From assembly GCF_019924045.1 (NCBI RefSeq), contig NZ_JAHXBN010000016.1, forward strand, positions 1 to 64,000: a stretch of 64,000 nt of DNA. Reading direction: 5' to 3'. The notes beneath the pieces are model-generated. The model had not been told where the DNA came from. It did not search any database and saw only the letters and a list, made by a program, of their open reading frames with translations. Shown here in pieces: positions 34,044 to 42,305 of this stretch (the stretch's first letter is position 1; the number at the start of each line of letters is the position of its first letter). The stretch is from Dyadobacter fermentans. Lineage in GTDB: Bacteria; Bacteroidota; Bacteroidia; Cytophagales; Spirosomataceae. A program made the position numbers and the translations under genes.

Positions 34044-34925
34044 TTAGTCGACTGCTTTTTCAGCACGCAGGCGCCAGTTATCAACGAAATCTTTGCCCGG
34101 GATCGGCAGATCGATATCCACTTCCGGAGCCTTCGCGGTTACGCGGTATTCCATTACATAAAATGCATTACCGAACACATAATGCAGCTTGAAGTTCTCG
34201 ATGTTGGCCGGAACATCTTCCAACGGCACCTCGGCACGGAACAGCGGGTTCGCTTTCAGCAAAGTAGCGTAAGTAGGGGTATTCCGAAGCCACGGGGCTA
34301 CGCTTTCATCACCTACAACCACTTTTCCACCCGGTTTCACGACGCGGGTCAGCTCATCGAATGCGCGTTTGCGCTCCGAGAAAGTGTTAATGCCGCCGAA
34401 ATGGAACACAGCGTCGAAAGTATCGTCCGGGAAAGGCAGGTAAGAGCCGTTTCCGAGGAAGTAATGCACGTTCAGGTCGTCGGTAACGAGCTTTTCCTGT
34501 GCCAGTTTCAGCATGTTAGGTGAAAGATCGGAAAGAACAGCCGTTCCGCCGGGTCTTACTTTGTCGAGAATCAATGCGGAATCCTTACCGGTTCCGGCGC
34601 CTACTTCGAGGGCTTTCATACCTGGTTTGAGCTCCATCAGATCGATGAAAAAGCGGCGGGTAGCAGCTTCGTCGGAATGGTTCAGGGTTTCGAAAACCCA
34701 GGAAACTCCTTTGTCGTAACGAAGGAAAGCCTGATCGTACAAGTATTGTTCGCGGGCGTCTTCGGGTAGCAATTCTTTGGGATATAGCATGTTAACAATG
34801 CCTGTATCGCCAACTTCATAAACTGTGCCGTCTTCGCTTCTGAGAGATTTGCCGTCTTCGGCTATGGTTAAAGGGGTTCCTGTGCGTGGACAAACCAATG
34901 ATTCTAAAAACTCCTGTTGATTCAT
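34044..34925 (-). CDS. SAM-dependent methyltransferase with an N-terminal Trm112-like segment
   Basis: A 293-residue class I methyltransferase. The N-terminal 50 residues (LVCPRTGTPLTIAEDGKSLRSE) look like a Trm112/YcaR-type minidomain, although only one of the usual Cys positions is present. The SAM-binding glycine motif is LEVGAGTGKDSAL, followed by the acidic SDLSPNM strand and DAVFHFGGINTFSERKRAF. The ATG at 34925 (MNQQEFLESL) is chosen because the longer frame adds a basic stretch unlike the family. The first gene of the minus-strand glycan patch. Its substrate is unknown. Confidence 0.85.
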   Translation of the reverse strand: MNQQEFLESLVCPRTGTPLTIAEDGKSLRSEDGTVYEVGDTGIVNMLYPKELLPEDAREQYLYDQAFLRYDKGVSWVFETLNHSDEAATRRFFIDLMELKPGMKALEVGAGTGKDSALILDKVRPGGTAVLSDLSPNMLKLAQEKLVTDDLNVHYFLGNGSYLPFPDDTFDAVFHFGGINTFSERKRAFDELTRVVKPGGKVVVGDESVAPWLRNTPTYATLLKANPLFRAEVPLEDVPANIENFKLHYVFGNAFYVMEYRVTAKAPEVDIDLPIPGKDFVDNWRLRAEKAVD

Positions 34926-35110
34926 TTTTGCGTGTCTGATTGATTCATATCTGGTCAAAATTACCCTTTTTCTTTGGAACACCAGCCAATGCCGGCCGCG
35001 TTCTTAGCAAATGGGCGATGTGTTTTCTGTTGTATGGTAACGATACCACGCCATTTTTTTATTATTACCTTTGAATGTTTTGTAAAGACAACCCGTAGTA
35101 CTTCAATATC

Positions 35111-36304
35111 ATGTCCCAGCTTCAGGAAAAAATCAAAGCGCTTGCCAAGGATCAGTCGCAAGACATCATTGCTCACCGCCATCATTTGCATAGTAACCCC
35201 GAGTTATCATTTGAAGAGTTCAAAACGGCGAAATACGTTGCATCGGAACTCACAGCAATTGGTCTGCAACCCGAAGAAGGCGTTGCCGGAACGGGCGTGG
35301 TCGCGATCATCGAAGGGCGTAATCCGGGCAAGAAAATCGTTGGTCTGCGTGCCGATATGGATGCATTGCCGATCCTCGAAGCGAATGATGTGCCTTATAA
35401 ATCAAAAGTCCCGGGCGTGATGCACGCATGCGGGCACGACGTGCACACGTCGTCGCTCCTGGGCACGGCGCGTATCCTGCACACATTGCGCGAGGAGTTT
35501 GAAGGGACTATCAAACTGGTATTCCAACCGGCTGAGGAAAAAGCGCCGGGCGGAGCTTCCCTGATGATCAAGGAAGGCGTATTGGAAAATCCGCGCCCAG
35601 CAAGTATGGTAGGCCAGCACGTGGCACCGAATATTCCGGTGGGCAAAATCGGTTTCCGCGAGGGAATGTACATGGCCAGCACGGATGAATTGTATTTAAC
35701 CGTAAAAGGCAAAGGCGGGCACGCGGCGGCACCGCATCAACTTGTAGACTCTGTGCTGATGGCATCTCACATTATCGTTGCATTGCAGCAGATCATCAGC
35801 CGCAACCGCAACCCTGCAAACCCGTCGGTACTCTCATTCGGGCGGTTTATTGCCGATGGCGTTACGAACGTGATTCCCAACGAAGTGACCATTCAGGGAA
35901 CCTGGCGTTGCATGGACGAAGAATGGCGCGAAGATGGCCTCCGTAGAATGAAGAAAATGGCAGAAAGCATCGCCGAAGGAATGGGCGGAAGCTGCGAATT
36001 CGAGATCGTGAAAGGTTATCCGTTCCTGAAAAACCATCCCGAACTGACCCGCCGCACCCGCACAGCCGCGATAGGCTACATGGGGGCCGAAAACGTCATC
36101 GACCTCGACCTTTGGATGGCCGGAGAAGATTTCGCATTCTATTCACAGGTGGTTGATTCCTGCTTCTACCGCCTCGGAACGCGCAATGAGGCACGCGGAA
36201 TTATCTCCGGCGTGCACACACCTACATTCGATATCGACGAAAGCGCACTCGAAATTTCGACCGGCCTTATGAGTTGGCTGGCAATTTCTGAGCTGAATGC
36301 TTAG
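35111..36304 (+). CDS. M20-family amidohydrolase
   Basis: A 397-residue metallohydrolase of the N-acyl-amino-acid/hippurate amidohydrolase group. The metal-site motifs are MDALPILEAND, HACGHDVHTSSLLGTARIL and the catalytic-acid stretch VFQPAEEKAPGG; the C-terminal metal His appears in SGVHTPTFDIDE. It would release free amino acids from N-acyl conjugates. There is no signal peptide. The gene faces the downstream glycosyltransferase, and the two coding ends overlap by 38 bases. Confidence 0.93.
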   Translation: MSQLQEKIKALAKDQSQDIIAHRHHLHSNPELSFEEFKTAKYVASELTAIGLQPEEGVAGTGVVAIIEGRNPGKKIVGLRADMDALPILEANDVPYKSKVPGVMHACGHDVHTSSLLGTARILHTLREEFEGTIKLVFQPAEEKAPGGASLMIKEGVLENPRPASMVGQHVAPNIPVGKIGFREGMYMASTDELYLTVKGKGGHAAAPHQLVDSVLMASHIIVALQQIISRNRNPANPSVLSFGRFIADGVTNVIPNEVTIQGTWRCMDEEWREDGLRRMKKMAESIAEGMGGSCEFEIVKGYPFLKNHPELTRRTRTAAIGYMGAENVIDLDLWMAGEDFAFYSQVVDSCFYRLGTRNEARGIISGVHTPTFDIDESALEISTGLMSWLAISELNA

Positions 36305-37028
36305 GAATATACCTTTTGAAATAACTGTTGAGTTTCAACGTGATCACACCGAAGATGGCTTCCTTGAAAATGCCTTTTGACATTTTTGAGGCGCCTTTGG
36401 TGCGGTCGGTGAAGATAATAGGCACCTCGGTAATGCTGAAACCGTATTTCCACGAGTTGAACTTCATCTCGATCTGGAATGCGTAACCGATGAAGCGGAT
36501 ATTATCAAGGTTGATCGTGTTCAGCACTTTGGCGGTGTAGCAAATGAAGCCGGCCGTCGGGTCCATGATCGGCATGCCGGTGATCATCCGCACATAATAT
36601 CCTGCAAAATAGGACATCAATACGCGGTTGATTGGCCAGTTCACCACATTTACCCCTGTAATATACCGCGAACCAACCGCTACATCGTGGCCTTCGTTCG
36701 CACATGCATTGTAGAGGCGCACCAGGTCCTCGGGCGGATGCGAGAAGTCGGCATCCATTTCAAAAATATAATTATACCCTTTTTCGAGCGCCCATTTGAA
36801 GCCGTGGATATAAGCAGTACCCAGGCCCAGCTTTCCCTTTCTTTCTACGAGGTGAAGGCCCGAAAACTCCTTCATTAACTCCTTGACAACCCCTGCGGTG
36901 CCGTCCGGCGACCCGTCGTCTATGATCAACAAGTCAAACGGATGATTCAGGCTAAAAACCTTCCGGATGATGGCTTCCACATTTTCAAGTTCGTTGTAGG
37001 TAGGGATAACTACAATGCAATCGTTCAC
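36267..37028 (-). CDS. Polyprenol-phosphate mannosyltransferase (DPM1-like)
   Basis: A 253-residue GT2 enzyme of the dolichol-phosphate mannose synthase type: VVIPTYNELENVEAIIRKV, LIIDDGSPDGTAGV and the metal motif FEMDADFSHPPEDL. The catalytic domain alone is present, without membrane helices, as in soluble bacterial DPM1. It uses GDP-mannose and polyprenyl phosphate in characterised members; the exact sugar here is inferred. The 3' end overlaps the convergent M20 gene. Confidence 0.92.
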   Translation of the reverse strand: MNDCIVVIPTYNELENVEAIIRKVFSLNHPFDLLIIDDGSPDGTAGVVKELMKEFSGLHLVERKGKLGLGTAYIHGFKWALEKGYNYIFEMDADFSHPPEDLVRLYNACANEGHDVAVGSRYITGVNVVNWPINRVLMSYFAGYYVRMITGMPIMDPTAGFICYTAKVLNTINLDNIRFIGYAFQIEMKFNSWKYGFSITEVPIIFTDRTKGASKMSKGIFKEAIFGVITLKLNSYFKRYIPKHSAQKLPANS

Positions 37029-37083
37029 AGAAATTGTCCAGTTTAGAAGTTAAATGCGTAGTATAGAGCGCGATACAAAAATT

Positions 37084-37443
37084 TCAGAGCTTAATATTGT
37101 TATTTTTCTCCCGATCCTCAATTTTCTTGTTCACTTTTTCGTAAATGGTCGTCATGCGTTCGGGGTGGCTCATGTAGTAAGCGTAACTCTCGCGGTAGGC
37201 CGTGGTATCAACTTTGTGTTTTTTCCAGATATCACTTTTCAAACGGTTGAAAATCATGAGCGACGAATCGAGCGATTTCAGCTGCAAACGGTTCACGCGT
37301 GACTCGGCCAGGTGAATGTCGGTCAGGATTACAGCCATTTTTTCCTCGGACAATGTTCCTTTCGGCGGCGTTTCATCTTCGGAACAGGCCGAAAACAGTA
37401 GCATAAAAAGGGCCAGGAGGCTTATACCGGTCGTGAATTTCAT
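37084..37443 (-). CDS. DUF4296-family lipoprotein
   Basis: A 119-residue protein with a lipobox LLFSAC (Cys at about residue 20). The mature part is helical and carries the family pattern: MAVILTDIHLAESRVNRLQ, then FNRLKSDIWKKHKVDTTAYRESYAYYMSHPERM and a Lys/Glu-rich tail. The family is confined mainly to Bacteroidota and has no assigned function that I know. It diverges from the DUF58 gene with 84 bases between. Confidence 0.85.
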   Translation of the reverse strand: MKFTTGISLLALFMLLFSACSEDETPPKGTLSEEKMAVILTDIHLAESRVNRLQLKSLDSSLMIFNRLKSDIWKKHKVDTTAYRESYAYYMSHPERMTTIYEKVNKKIEDREKNNNIKL

Positions 37444-37527
37444 CGCAGGGCGTAGCTTACTATCAAAATACCTATCTTTGTTTTAGGTACACCAGACGAC
37501 AAAGGTGGTAATTTTTTTGCAAAACTT

Positions 37528-38421
37528 ATGTTTGAGCAGTTTCTGGGAAAGTTAAGGAAGTATGAAATCCGGATGCGGAAAGCGGTGACCAGCGAGCGTC
37601 ACGGCAATTTCCACTCGGTCTTCAAAGGGTCCGGCCTGGAATTCGACGATCTGCGCTTGTACCAGTACGGCGACGACGTGCGGGCGATCGACTGGAACAC
37701 TTCTGCGAAGGGTCACGGTACATTTGTCAAGATTTTCAAAGAGGATAAGGAGCAAACGGCCTTCTTCATGCTCGACGTGAGCGCGTCGCAGCAGGTAGGG
37801 GAGATCAAGAAGCTCAAAATCGATATTGCGAAAGAAATATGCGGGGTGCTCACGCTCTCGGCCATTCAGGAAGCGAGCCGTGTGGGTTTGCTCTGTTTTT
37901 CGGATAAAAACGAGCGGTACATCCGCCCATCCGACGGTATGAAGCACGGTTATGGCCTCATTTCGGAGCTTTATAAACTTGTTCCCGAATCGACCAAGAC
38001 CAATATCGCCGAAGCCATTCTCGTGGCATTAAATGTACTTCGTCGCCGCAGCCTGATATTCCTTATCTCCGATTTTATCGATAATAATTACCAGCACAAC
38101 CTCAAAGCCCTCGCCCGTAAGCACGATCTCATCGTGATCCATTTGTACGATTCGAGGGAGGTAAATCTGCCGGGGCTGGGCATTATACCGCTTTACGACG
38201 CCGAAAAGAAGACTACCGTGTGGGTGAACACTTCTTCACGCCAGTACCGGGAGGAAATGGCCAACCGCTTCGGAAAAAGAAGCGCCGAGCTGCAACGGCT
38301 GTGCCACCAGAACCGCGCCGACTATATTTCCATCAATACCCAGGAGGATTATGTGCCGGCATTGATCCATTTGTTTAAGGTGAGGCGTTATACCAAAAGT
38401 TCGGCACCATCCAATGGCTAG
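37528..38421 (+). CDS. DUF58-domain protein
   Basis: A 297-residue protein with the DUF58 signature GSGLEFDDLRLYQYGDDVRAIDW and a following von Willebrand-like Rossmann region beginning FFMLDVSASQQ. It has no membrane segment. In Bacteroidota such genes sit with MoxR ATPases and Bat proteins and are thought to take part in envelope or metal-dependent protein assembly. Here it heads a plus-strand run of DUF58, a membrane protein, a VWA protein and rnhB. No MoxR ATPase is present at this locus. Confidence 0.9.
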   Translation: MFEQFLGKLRKYEIRMRKAVTSERHGNFHSVFKGSGLEFDDLRLYQYGDDVRAIDWNTSAKGHGTFVKIFKEDKEQTAFFMLDVSASQQVGEIKKLKIDIAKEICGVLTLSAIQEASRVGLLCFSDKNERYIRPSDGMKHGYGLISELYKLVPESTKTNIAEAILVALNVLRRRSLIFLISDFIDNNYQHNLKALARKHDLIVIHLYDSREVNLPGLGIIPLYDAEKKTTVWVNTSSRQYREEMANRFGKRSAELQRLCHQNRADYISINTQEDYVPALIHLFKVRRYTKSSAPSNG

Positions 38422-39340
38422 GGTTTTTCAGGTATTCTTTTCGGTAGCAATAGGCTTTTTGTTTTGCTTTACGGGCATTGCAAGAGACGTACGCAAGCAG
38501 CGGATCACGCCCAAAGGCGTTTTCCAGACCGACAGTGTAGAAGTGGGCAAGCCCGTTTATTTCTCCCTGAGCGTACGCCACAGTCCCGAATCTGAGATTT
38601 TCTTTCCTGACAGCACCTACGATTTCTCGCCTTTTGAACTGGTGTCCCAAAGAACTTACGTATCCAGTACGGACGCCCGCGGCACGCTCGATAGCGCAGT
38701 TTACCACCTCATTTCTTTCGACGTATCCAAGGTGCAGAAGCTGCGGTTACCTGTTTTTGTATTCCAAAAAAAGGATTGCACGGCCGTTTTCACCACAGCT
38801 GACTCGGTTTTGCTCATTAAAAGCAACAATATCGATCTTAGCAAAAAACCGGTATTGAAAGAAGAAACCCGGCTTGCTGCCCTGAGTAGGGAGTTTAACT
38901 TCTCGATGCTGATCGGCTCCGTCGCATTGATTATCGGTGTGGTAGGGAGCATTTACTGGGTTTTTGGTCGCGATATTTATAAACAATGGCAGTTGCTCAA
39001 ATTGCAGCGCCGGCACTTGGAATACGTGCGGTCGTTTAACCGCCTCATGCGCAGCGCGCGCGAGAAGGGGAATATCAAGGACGCCGAAAAGGCGATCATC
39101 ATCTGGAAAAATTACCTCGAACGGTTAGAGAAAAAGCCATTCGCGACTTATACTACAAGAGAAATTATCGATAACATGCCCGACGACGAACTGGCTGACG
39201 CATTGAAAAACATGGACAGCATTGTTTACGGGCAAGGTCGGTCGGGGAATATGGAAAGGTATCTCGAAGTGCTTAAAACGGGCGCCACGCGTTTGTACAG
39301 GGCCAAAAGGAAGTTTGTACTAGACAGCCCCGTCGCATAA
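38414..39340 (+). CDS. Membrane protein, BatD-like position
   Basis: A 308-residue protein with an N-terminal signal or anchor (about 5-24, VFFSVAIGFLFCFTGIA), a periplasmic beta-rich region of about 120 residues containing VFFSPDST-like strands (residues 38-130), a transmembrane helix (about 160-180, SVALIIGVVGSIYWVFG) and a cytoplasmic tail with a helical KDAEKAIIIWKNYLERLE stretch. This arrangement resembles BatD/DUF4381-type proteins of the Bat cluster, but the sequence alone does not prove it. It overlaps the DUF58 gene by eight bases. Confidence 0.7.
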   Translation: MARVFQVFFSVAIGFLFCFTGIARDVRKQRITPKGVFQTDSVEVGKPVYFSLSVRHSPESEIFFPDSTYDFSPFELVSQRTYVSSTDARGTLDSAVYHLISFDVSKVQKLRLPVFVFQKKDCTAVFTTADSVLLIKSNNIDLSKKPVLKEETRLAALSREFNFSMLIGSVALIIGVVGSIYWVFGRDIYKQWQLLKLQRRHLEYVRSFNRLMRSAREKGNIKDAEKAIIIWKNYLERLEKKPFATYTTREIIDNMPDDELADALKNMDSIVYGQGRSGNMERYLEVLKTGATRLYRAKRKFVLDSPVA

Positions 39341-39352
39341 TCCGGACATGGA

Positions 39353-40372
39353 ATGGAAAACTGGTTTTCACTGGAATGGTTTGGATACAGCACGCTGAGG
39401 TCGTATGAATGGGTTTACCCCTATTTCCTCTATCTGCTGCCGCTGGTGCCCTTCCTGTTTTGGTTGAGAAATGCATTGCACCGCAAGCACAAGCAGCGGC
39501 TCACCATTACCTACACGTCGGTCACGGGCTTCCGCAGCTGGCTCACATTGTTGCGGTTTGTGCAGCCTATTTGCGTAGGCCTCGCGATTTGCCTCATTTT
39601 GGTGGCCTTGGCAAGGCCGCAGGTAGTTTCGGAGCGGAAAGATCAGTATTCCGAAGGCATCGACATTGTGCTACTGCTGGATATTTCGGATTCGATGATC
39701 GAAAAAGACCTGAGCCCGAACCGTCTGGAAGCTGCCAAGCGAATGGCGCGGCAATTTATCAAAGGCCGGTTGCAGGACCGCATCGGGCTGATTGTTTTTG
39801 CAGGGGAAGCGGTGTCGCTCTGCCCGCTTACGACCGATTATGAACTACTTTACGGCTTCCTCGACGAGGTGAATCCGAGCCTCATTCCTACACCCGGGAC
39901 GGCGATCGGCAGTGCGTTGGCCGTGGCCGTAAACCGCATGCGCGATACACCTGGGGAGAGCAAGGTAGCAATCCTGATCAGCGACGGCGACAATACATCT
40001 GGTAACCTCGGCCCGACGACCTCGGCCCAGCTCGCGAATGCGTTCGGGGTGAAGGTTTATACGATTTCGGTGGGCCGGCCCAAAAAAATGTCGAAAGCAG
40101 ACACCACGGCCAATGCGGGTGCATTAATGGATGAAGGCGAGCTGCAAAATATTGCGGGAATCGGTAACGGGAAGTATTTTCGCGCTACCGATAACACGAC
40201 GCTGGAAACGGTTTTTAAACAGATCGACCAGCTCGAAAAAGTAAAATCGCGGGATGTATTGTCGCGCGATGTGAAAGATTACTACCGTGTTTACCTTTAT
40301 TGGGCGGTTACATTGCTGCTTGTGGCGATCGGGACGAAAAGTACATTTATGGCCAATATTCTGGAAGATTAA
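39353..40372 (+). CDS. VWA-domain protein, BatA-like
   Basis: A 339-residue protein with two N-terminal helices (about 22-38 and 66-86), a von Willebrand A domain with the complete metal-ion-dependent adhesion site (DISDSM, about residues 117-122; later GTAIGSAL and ISDGDNT) and a C-terminal helix (about 310-330). Topology and motif fit BatA, which is membrane-anchored with the VWA domain outside the cytoplasm. Its stop TAA shares one base with the rnhB ATG. Confidence 0.9.
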   Translation: MENWFSLEWFGYSTLRSYEWVYPYFLYLLPLVPFLFWLRNALHRKHKQRLTITYTSVTGFRSWLTLLRFVQPICVGLAICLILVALARPQVVSERKDQYSEGIDIVLLLDISDSMIEKDLSPNRLEAAKRMARQFIKGRLQDRIGLIVFAGEAVSLCPLTTDYELLYGFLDEVNPSLIPTPGTAIGSALAVAVNRMRDTPGESKVAILISDGDNTSGNLGPTTSAQLANAFGVKVYTISVGRPKKMSKADTTANAGALMDEGELQNIAGIGNGKYFRATDNTTLETVFKQIDQLEKVKSRDVLSRDVKDYYRVYLYWAVTLLLVAIGTKSTFMANILED

Positions 40373-40998
40373 TGCTGAAAGCTTATTACAATATCGACGC
40401 CATCGAGGCTGGGCTGGATGAAGTGGGAAGAGGCTGCCTGGCGGGGCCGGTAGTGGCCGCGGCGGTGATATTGCCGCGCGATTATAAGCATTCATTCCTC
40501 AACGATTCCAAGCAGCTCACGAAAGCGCAGCGTTTGGAACTGGAAAAGGAAATCATCCGCGAATCGGTTTCCTGGGCGGTGGCTGAGGTAGATAATGTCG
40601 AAATTGATAAAATCAATATTCTGAAAGCGAGTTTCCTGGCTATGCACCGTGCGGTGGACAAGCTGCGGGTGCGCCCCGAGCATTTGCTGGTGGATGGCAA
40701 CCGCTTCACGCCTTATCCGATGATCCCGCATACCTGCATTATCAAAGGCGATGCGCATTACCTGTCGATCGCAGCAGCTTCGGTTTTGGCGAAAAATTAC
40801 CGGGACGAACTGATGGCCAACCTGTCCCGGCAATTCCCGCATTATGGCTGGGAGCAAAATGTTGGTTACCCGACAATTCATCACCGCAAAGCCATTGTTT
40901 TACATGGCCCATGTTCCTACCACCGGATGACGTTCAAACTGATTAAGGAAGAAAGTGATCAGTCGGTAGAGGAAACCGAAGATTTAGGCTTTTTGTAA
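40372..40998 (+). CDS. rnhB: Ribonuclease HII
   Basis: Removes RNA, including single ribonucleotides, from RNA/DNA hybrids. The 208-residue protein from ATG 40372 (MLKAYYNIDAIEAGLDEVGRG) has the first catalytic acids in AGLDEVGRGCLAGPVV, the next acid in LLVDGN (about 103-108), and the rest of the fold through HPHYGWEQNVGYPT-like elements. A longer frame upstream overlaps the BatA gene and is not used. Its 3' end overlaps the convergent DUF2480 gene by 40 bases. Confidence 0.95.
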   Translation: MLKAYYNIDAIEAGLDEVGRGCLAGPVVAAAVILPRDYKHSFLNDSKQLTKAQRLELEKEIIRESVSWAVAEVDNVEIDKINILKASFLAMHRAVDKLRVRPEHLLVDGNRFTPYPMIPHTCIIKGDAHYLSIAAASVLAKNYRDELMANLSRQFPHYGWEQNVGYPTIHHRKAIVLHGPCSYHRMTFKLIKEESDQSVEETEDLGFL

Positions 40999-41492
40999 AG
41001 TGGTACCGTGCTACAGGGCTCGCCGAACATAAGGCTTTGTACGACGGGTTTCAAAAGTTTGCTTACTGCTACATAAGCGGACACCGGCACATCTACCTTG
41101 CTACATCCTTTTACAACCACGCGTTTTCCTGCAAATTCCTCCGCATTCAGCTTGCCAATGGCGTCGGCGAAGAGTTTGTCTTCCAAAGCATTCAAATCAC
41201 CGAAAACAAATGCATTCGCGTATGGTTCGAGCTGCACGGCCAGGAGCATATAGGCCCAGGTGGGTACTATGGCATCTTCCGAACAGATAATCGACACATT
41301 TTTACCCTGGTATTGTGCCCAGTCGTGGCTTTTGAGAAAGTCGCGAAAATCCTTTTCACGCAGGATCATTCCCTGCCAGAGGTTGTCTTTGATATCGTAA
41401 ACAACGCGTTCGCCGGGATGGTAGAGCTCTTCCAGATCCAGTGAGATAATGCCGCTGGTAGCAACCCGGTTTACTATTTCGTCAGTTTCCAT
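40959..41492 (-). CDS. DUF2480-family protein
   Basis: A 177-residue soluble protein recognisable as DUF2480 from ISLDLEELYHPGERVVYDIK, LWQGMILREKDFRDFLK, SEDAIVPTWAYMLLA and the C-terminal SLMFGEPCSTVPLYK. The family is widespread in Bacteroidota and uncharacterised. The conserved Cys near the end and the KGCSKVDVPVSAYV stretch look like a possible metal or cofactor site; that is an inference. It follows tsaB with a 75-base gap and is probably cotranscribed. Confidence 0.9.
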   Translation of the reverse strand: METDEIVNRVATSGIISLDLEELYHPGERVVYDIKDNLWQGMILREKDFRDFLKSHDWAQYQGKNVSIICSEDAIVPTWAYMLLAVQLEPYANAFVFGDLNALEDKLFADAIGKLNAEEFAGKRVVVKGCSKVDVPVSAYVAVSKLLKPVVQSLMFGEPCSTVPLYKKPKSSVSSTD

Positions 41493-41567
41493 GCTAAAAA
41501 TCCATTTACAAAAGGGCTAACAACAAAATGTGGCCGATTGTTTGATAAACCGTCTAAAATCCACGGG

Positions 41568-42263
41568 CTACTGCACTAATGTGCTCGCTTTCCGCGGTGC
41601 CGGCGACATGAAATCTTTCAGATAATAGGGTTCAAATGCCGCTACATCCTCGAATTGGCCATTTTGGAATGCAACAACACCCAGCCGGCCGACGGTCCGT
41701 GCTGAGGGCCTAATATCGATTGCAGGGAAAACCGCATTGGAATGCTTTTCCAATATCGGCTTGCATTTAGCGGCACCATCGCCGAAAAACACTACTTTCT
41801 GATCTGCCAGCAGGTTTTCAAATGAATTCTCATTCATAATCACGGCCTGCGTTTCCTGCACAAATGCATTGTTCTCATCCAGTACCGCGGCGTAAACTTC
41901 CATTCGGCGCGCGTCGATCATCGGGCAGAACAAATGCCCCGGGAAGAATGGCGCGAGCTGTAATGCCATCGCCTGCAAGGTATTGATGGCGATCAGCGGC
42001 TTGTCGAGCGCGTAGCACAGGCCCTTGGCCGTGGACACGCCCACGCGCAGGCCTGTATAAGAACCCGGGCCTTTGGCGACTACGATCGCGTCGATGTCCG
42101 AAAGTTCGAATCCCGCGTGTGTCACACTATCACGCATGAGCGTGGTGAGCATGGCAGACGAGGATTTATCCGTGAAAAGATCATAGGCTGCCAGCAAGCC
42201 GGTGTCGTTGTGAACGGCCACTGAGCATCCGCGGATCGAGGTGTCGATACTGAGTAAGAGCAT
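41568..42263 (-). CDS. tsaB: tRNA threonylcarbamoyladenosine biosynthesis protein TsaB
   Basis: A 231-residue ASKHA-fold protein that scaffolds TsaD and TsaE in making t6A37 on tRNAs that read ANN codons. Motifs are LLLSIDTSIRGCSVAV, VVAKGPGSYTGLRVGVSTAKGL and PMIDARRMEVYAAV. It is slightly longer than the core domain, with a normal C-terminal extension. It lies 42 bases downstream of the S41 protease on the minus strand, past a terminator. Confidence 0.95.
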   Translation of the reverse strand: MLLLSIDTSIRGCSVAVHNDTGLLAAYDLFTDKSSSAMLTTLMRDSVTHAGFELSDIDAIVVAKGPGSYTGLRVGVSTAKGLCYALDKPLIAINTLQAMALQLAPFFPGHLFCPMIDARRMEVYAAVLDENNAFVQETQAVIMNENSFENLLADQKVVFFGDGAAKCKPILEKHSNAVFPAIDIRPSARTVGRLGVVAFQNGQFEDVAAFEPYYLKDFMSPAPRKASTLVQ

Positions 42264-42267
42264 ATAA

Positions 42268-42296
42268 AAACAAAAAGCCCGCCGCGAGCGACGGGC
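42268..42296 (-). terminator. Terminator between the S41 protease and tsaB
   Basis: On the minus strand a GC stem (arms GCCCGTCG / CGGCGGGC with one G-T pair) has a 4-base loop and is followed by TTTTTG and T-rich sequence. It stands just after the protease stop and would limit read-through into tsaB. Confidence 0.75.
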
Positions 42297-42305
42297 CGGA
42301 TGGTA

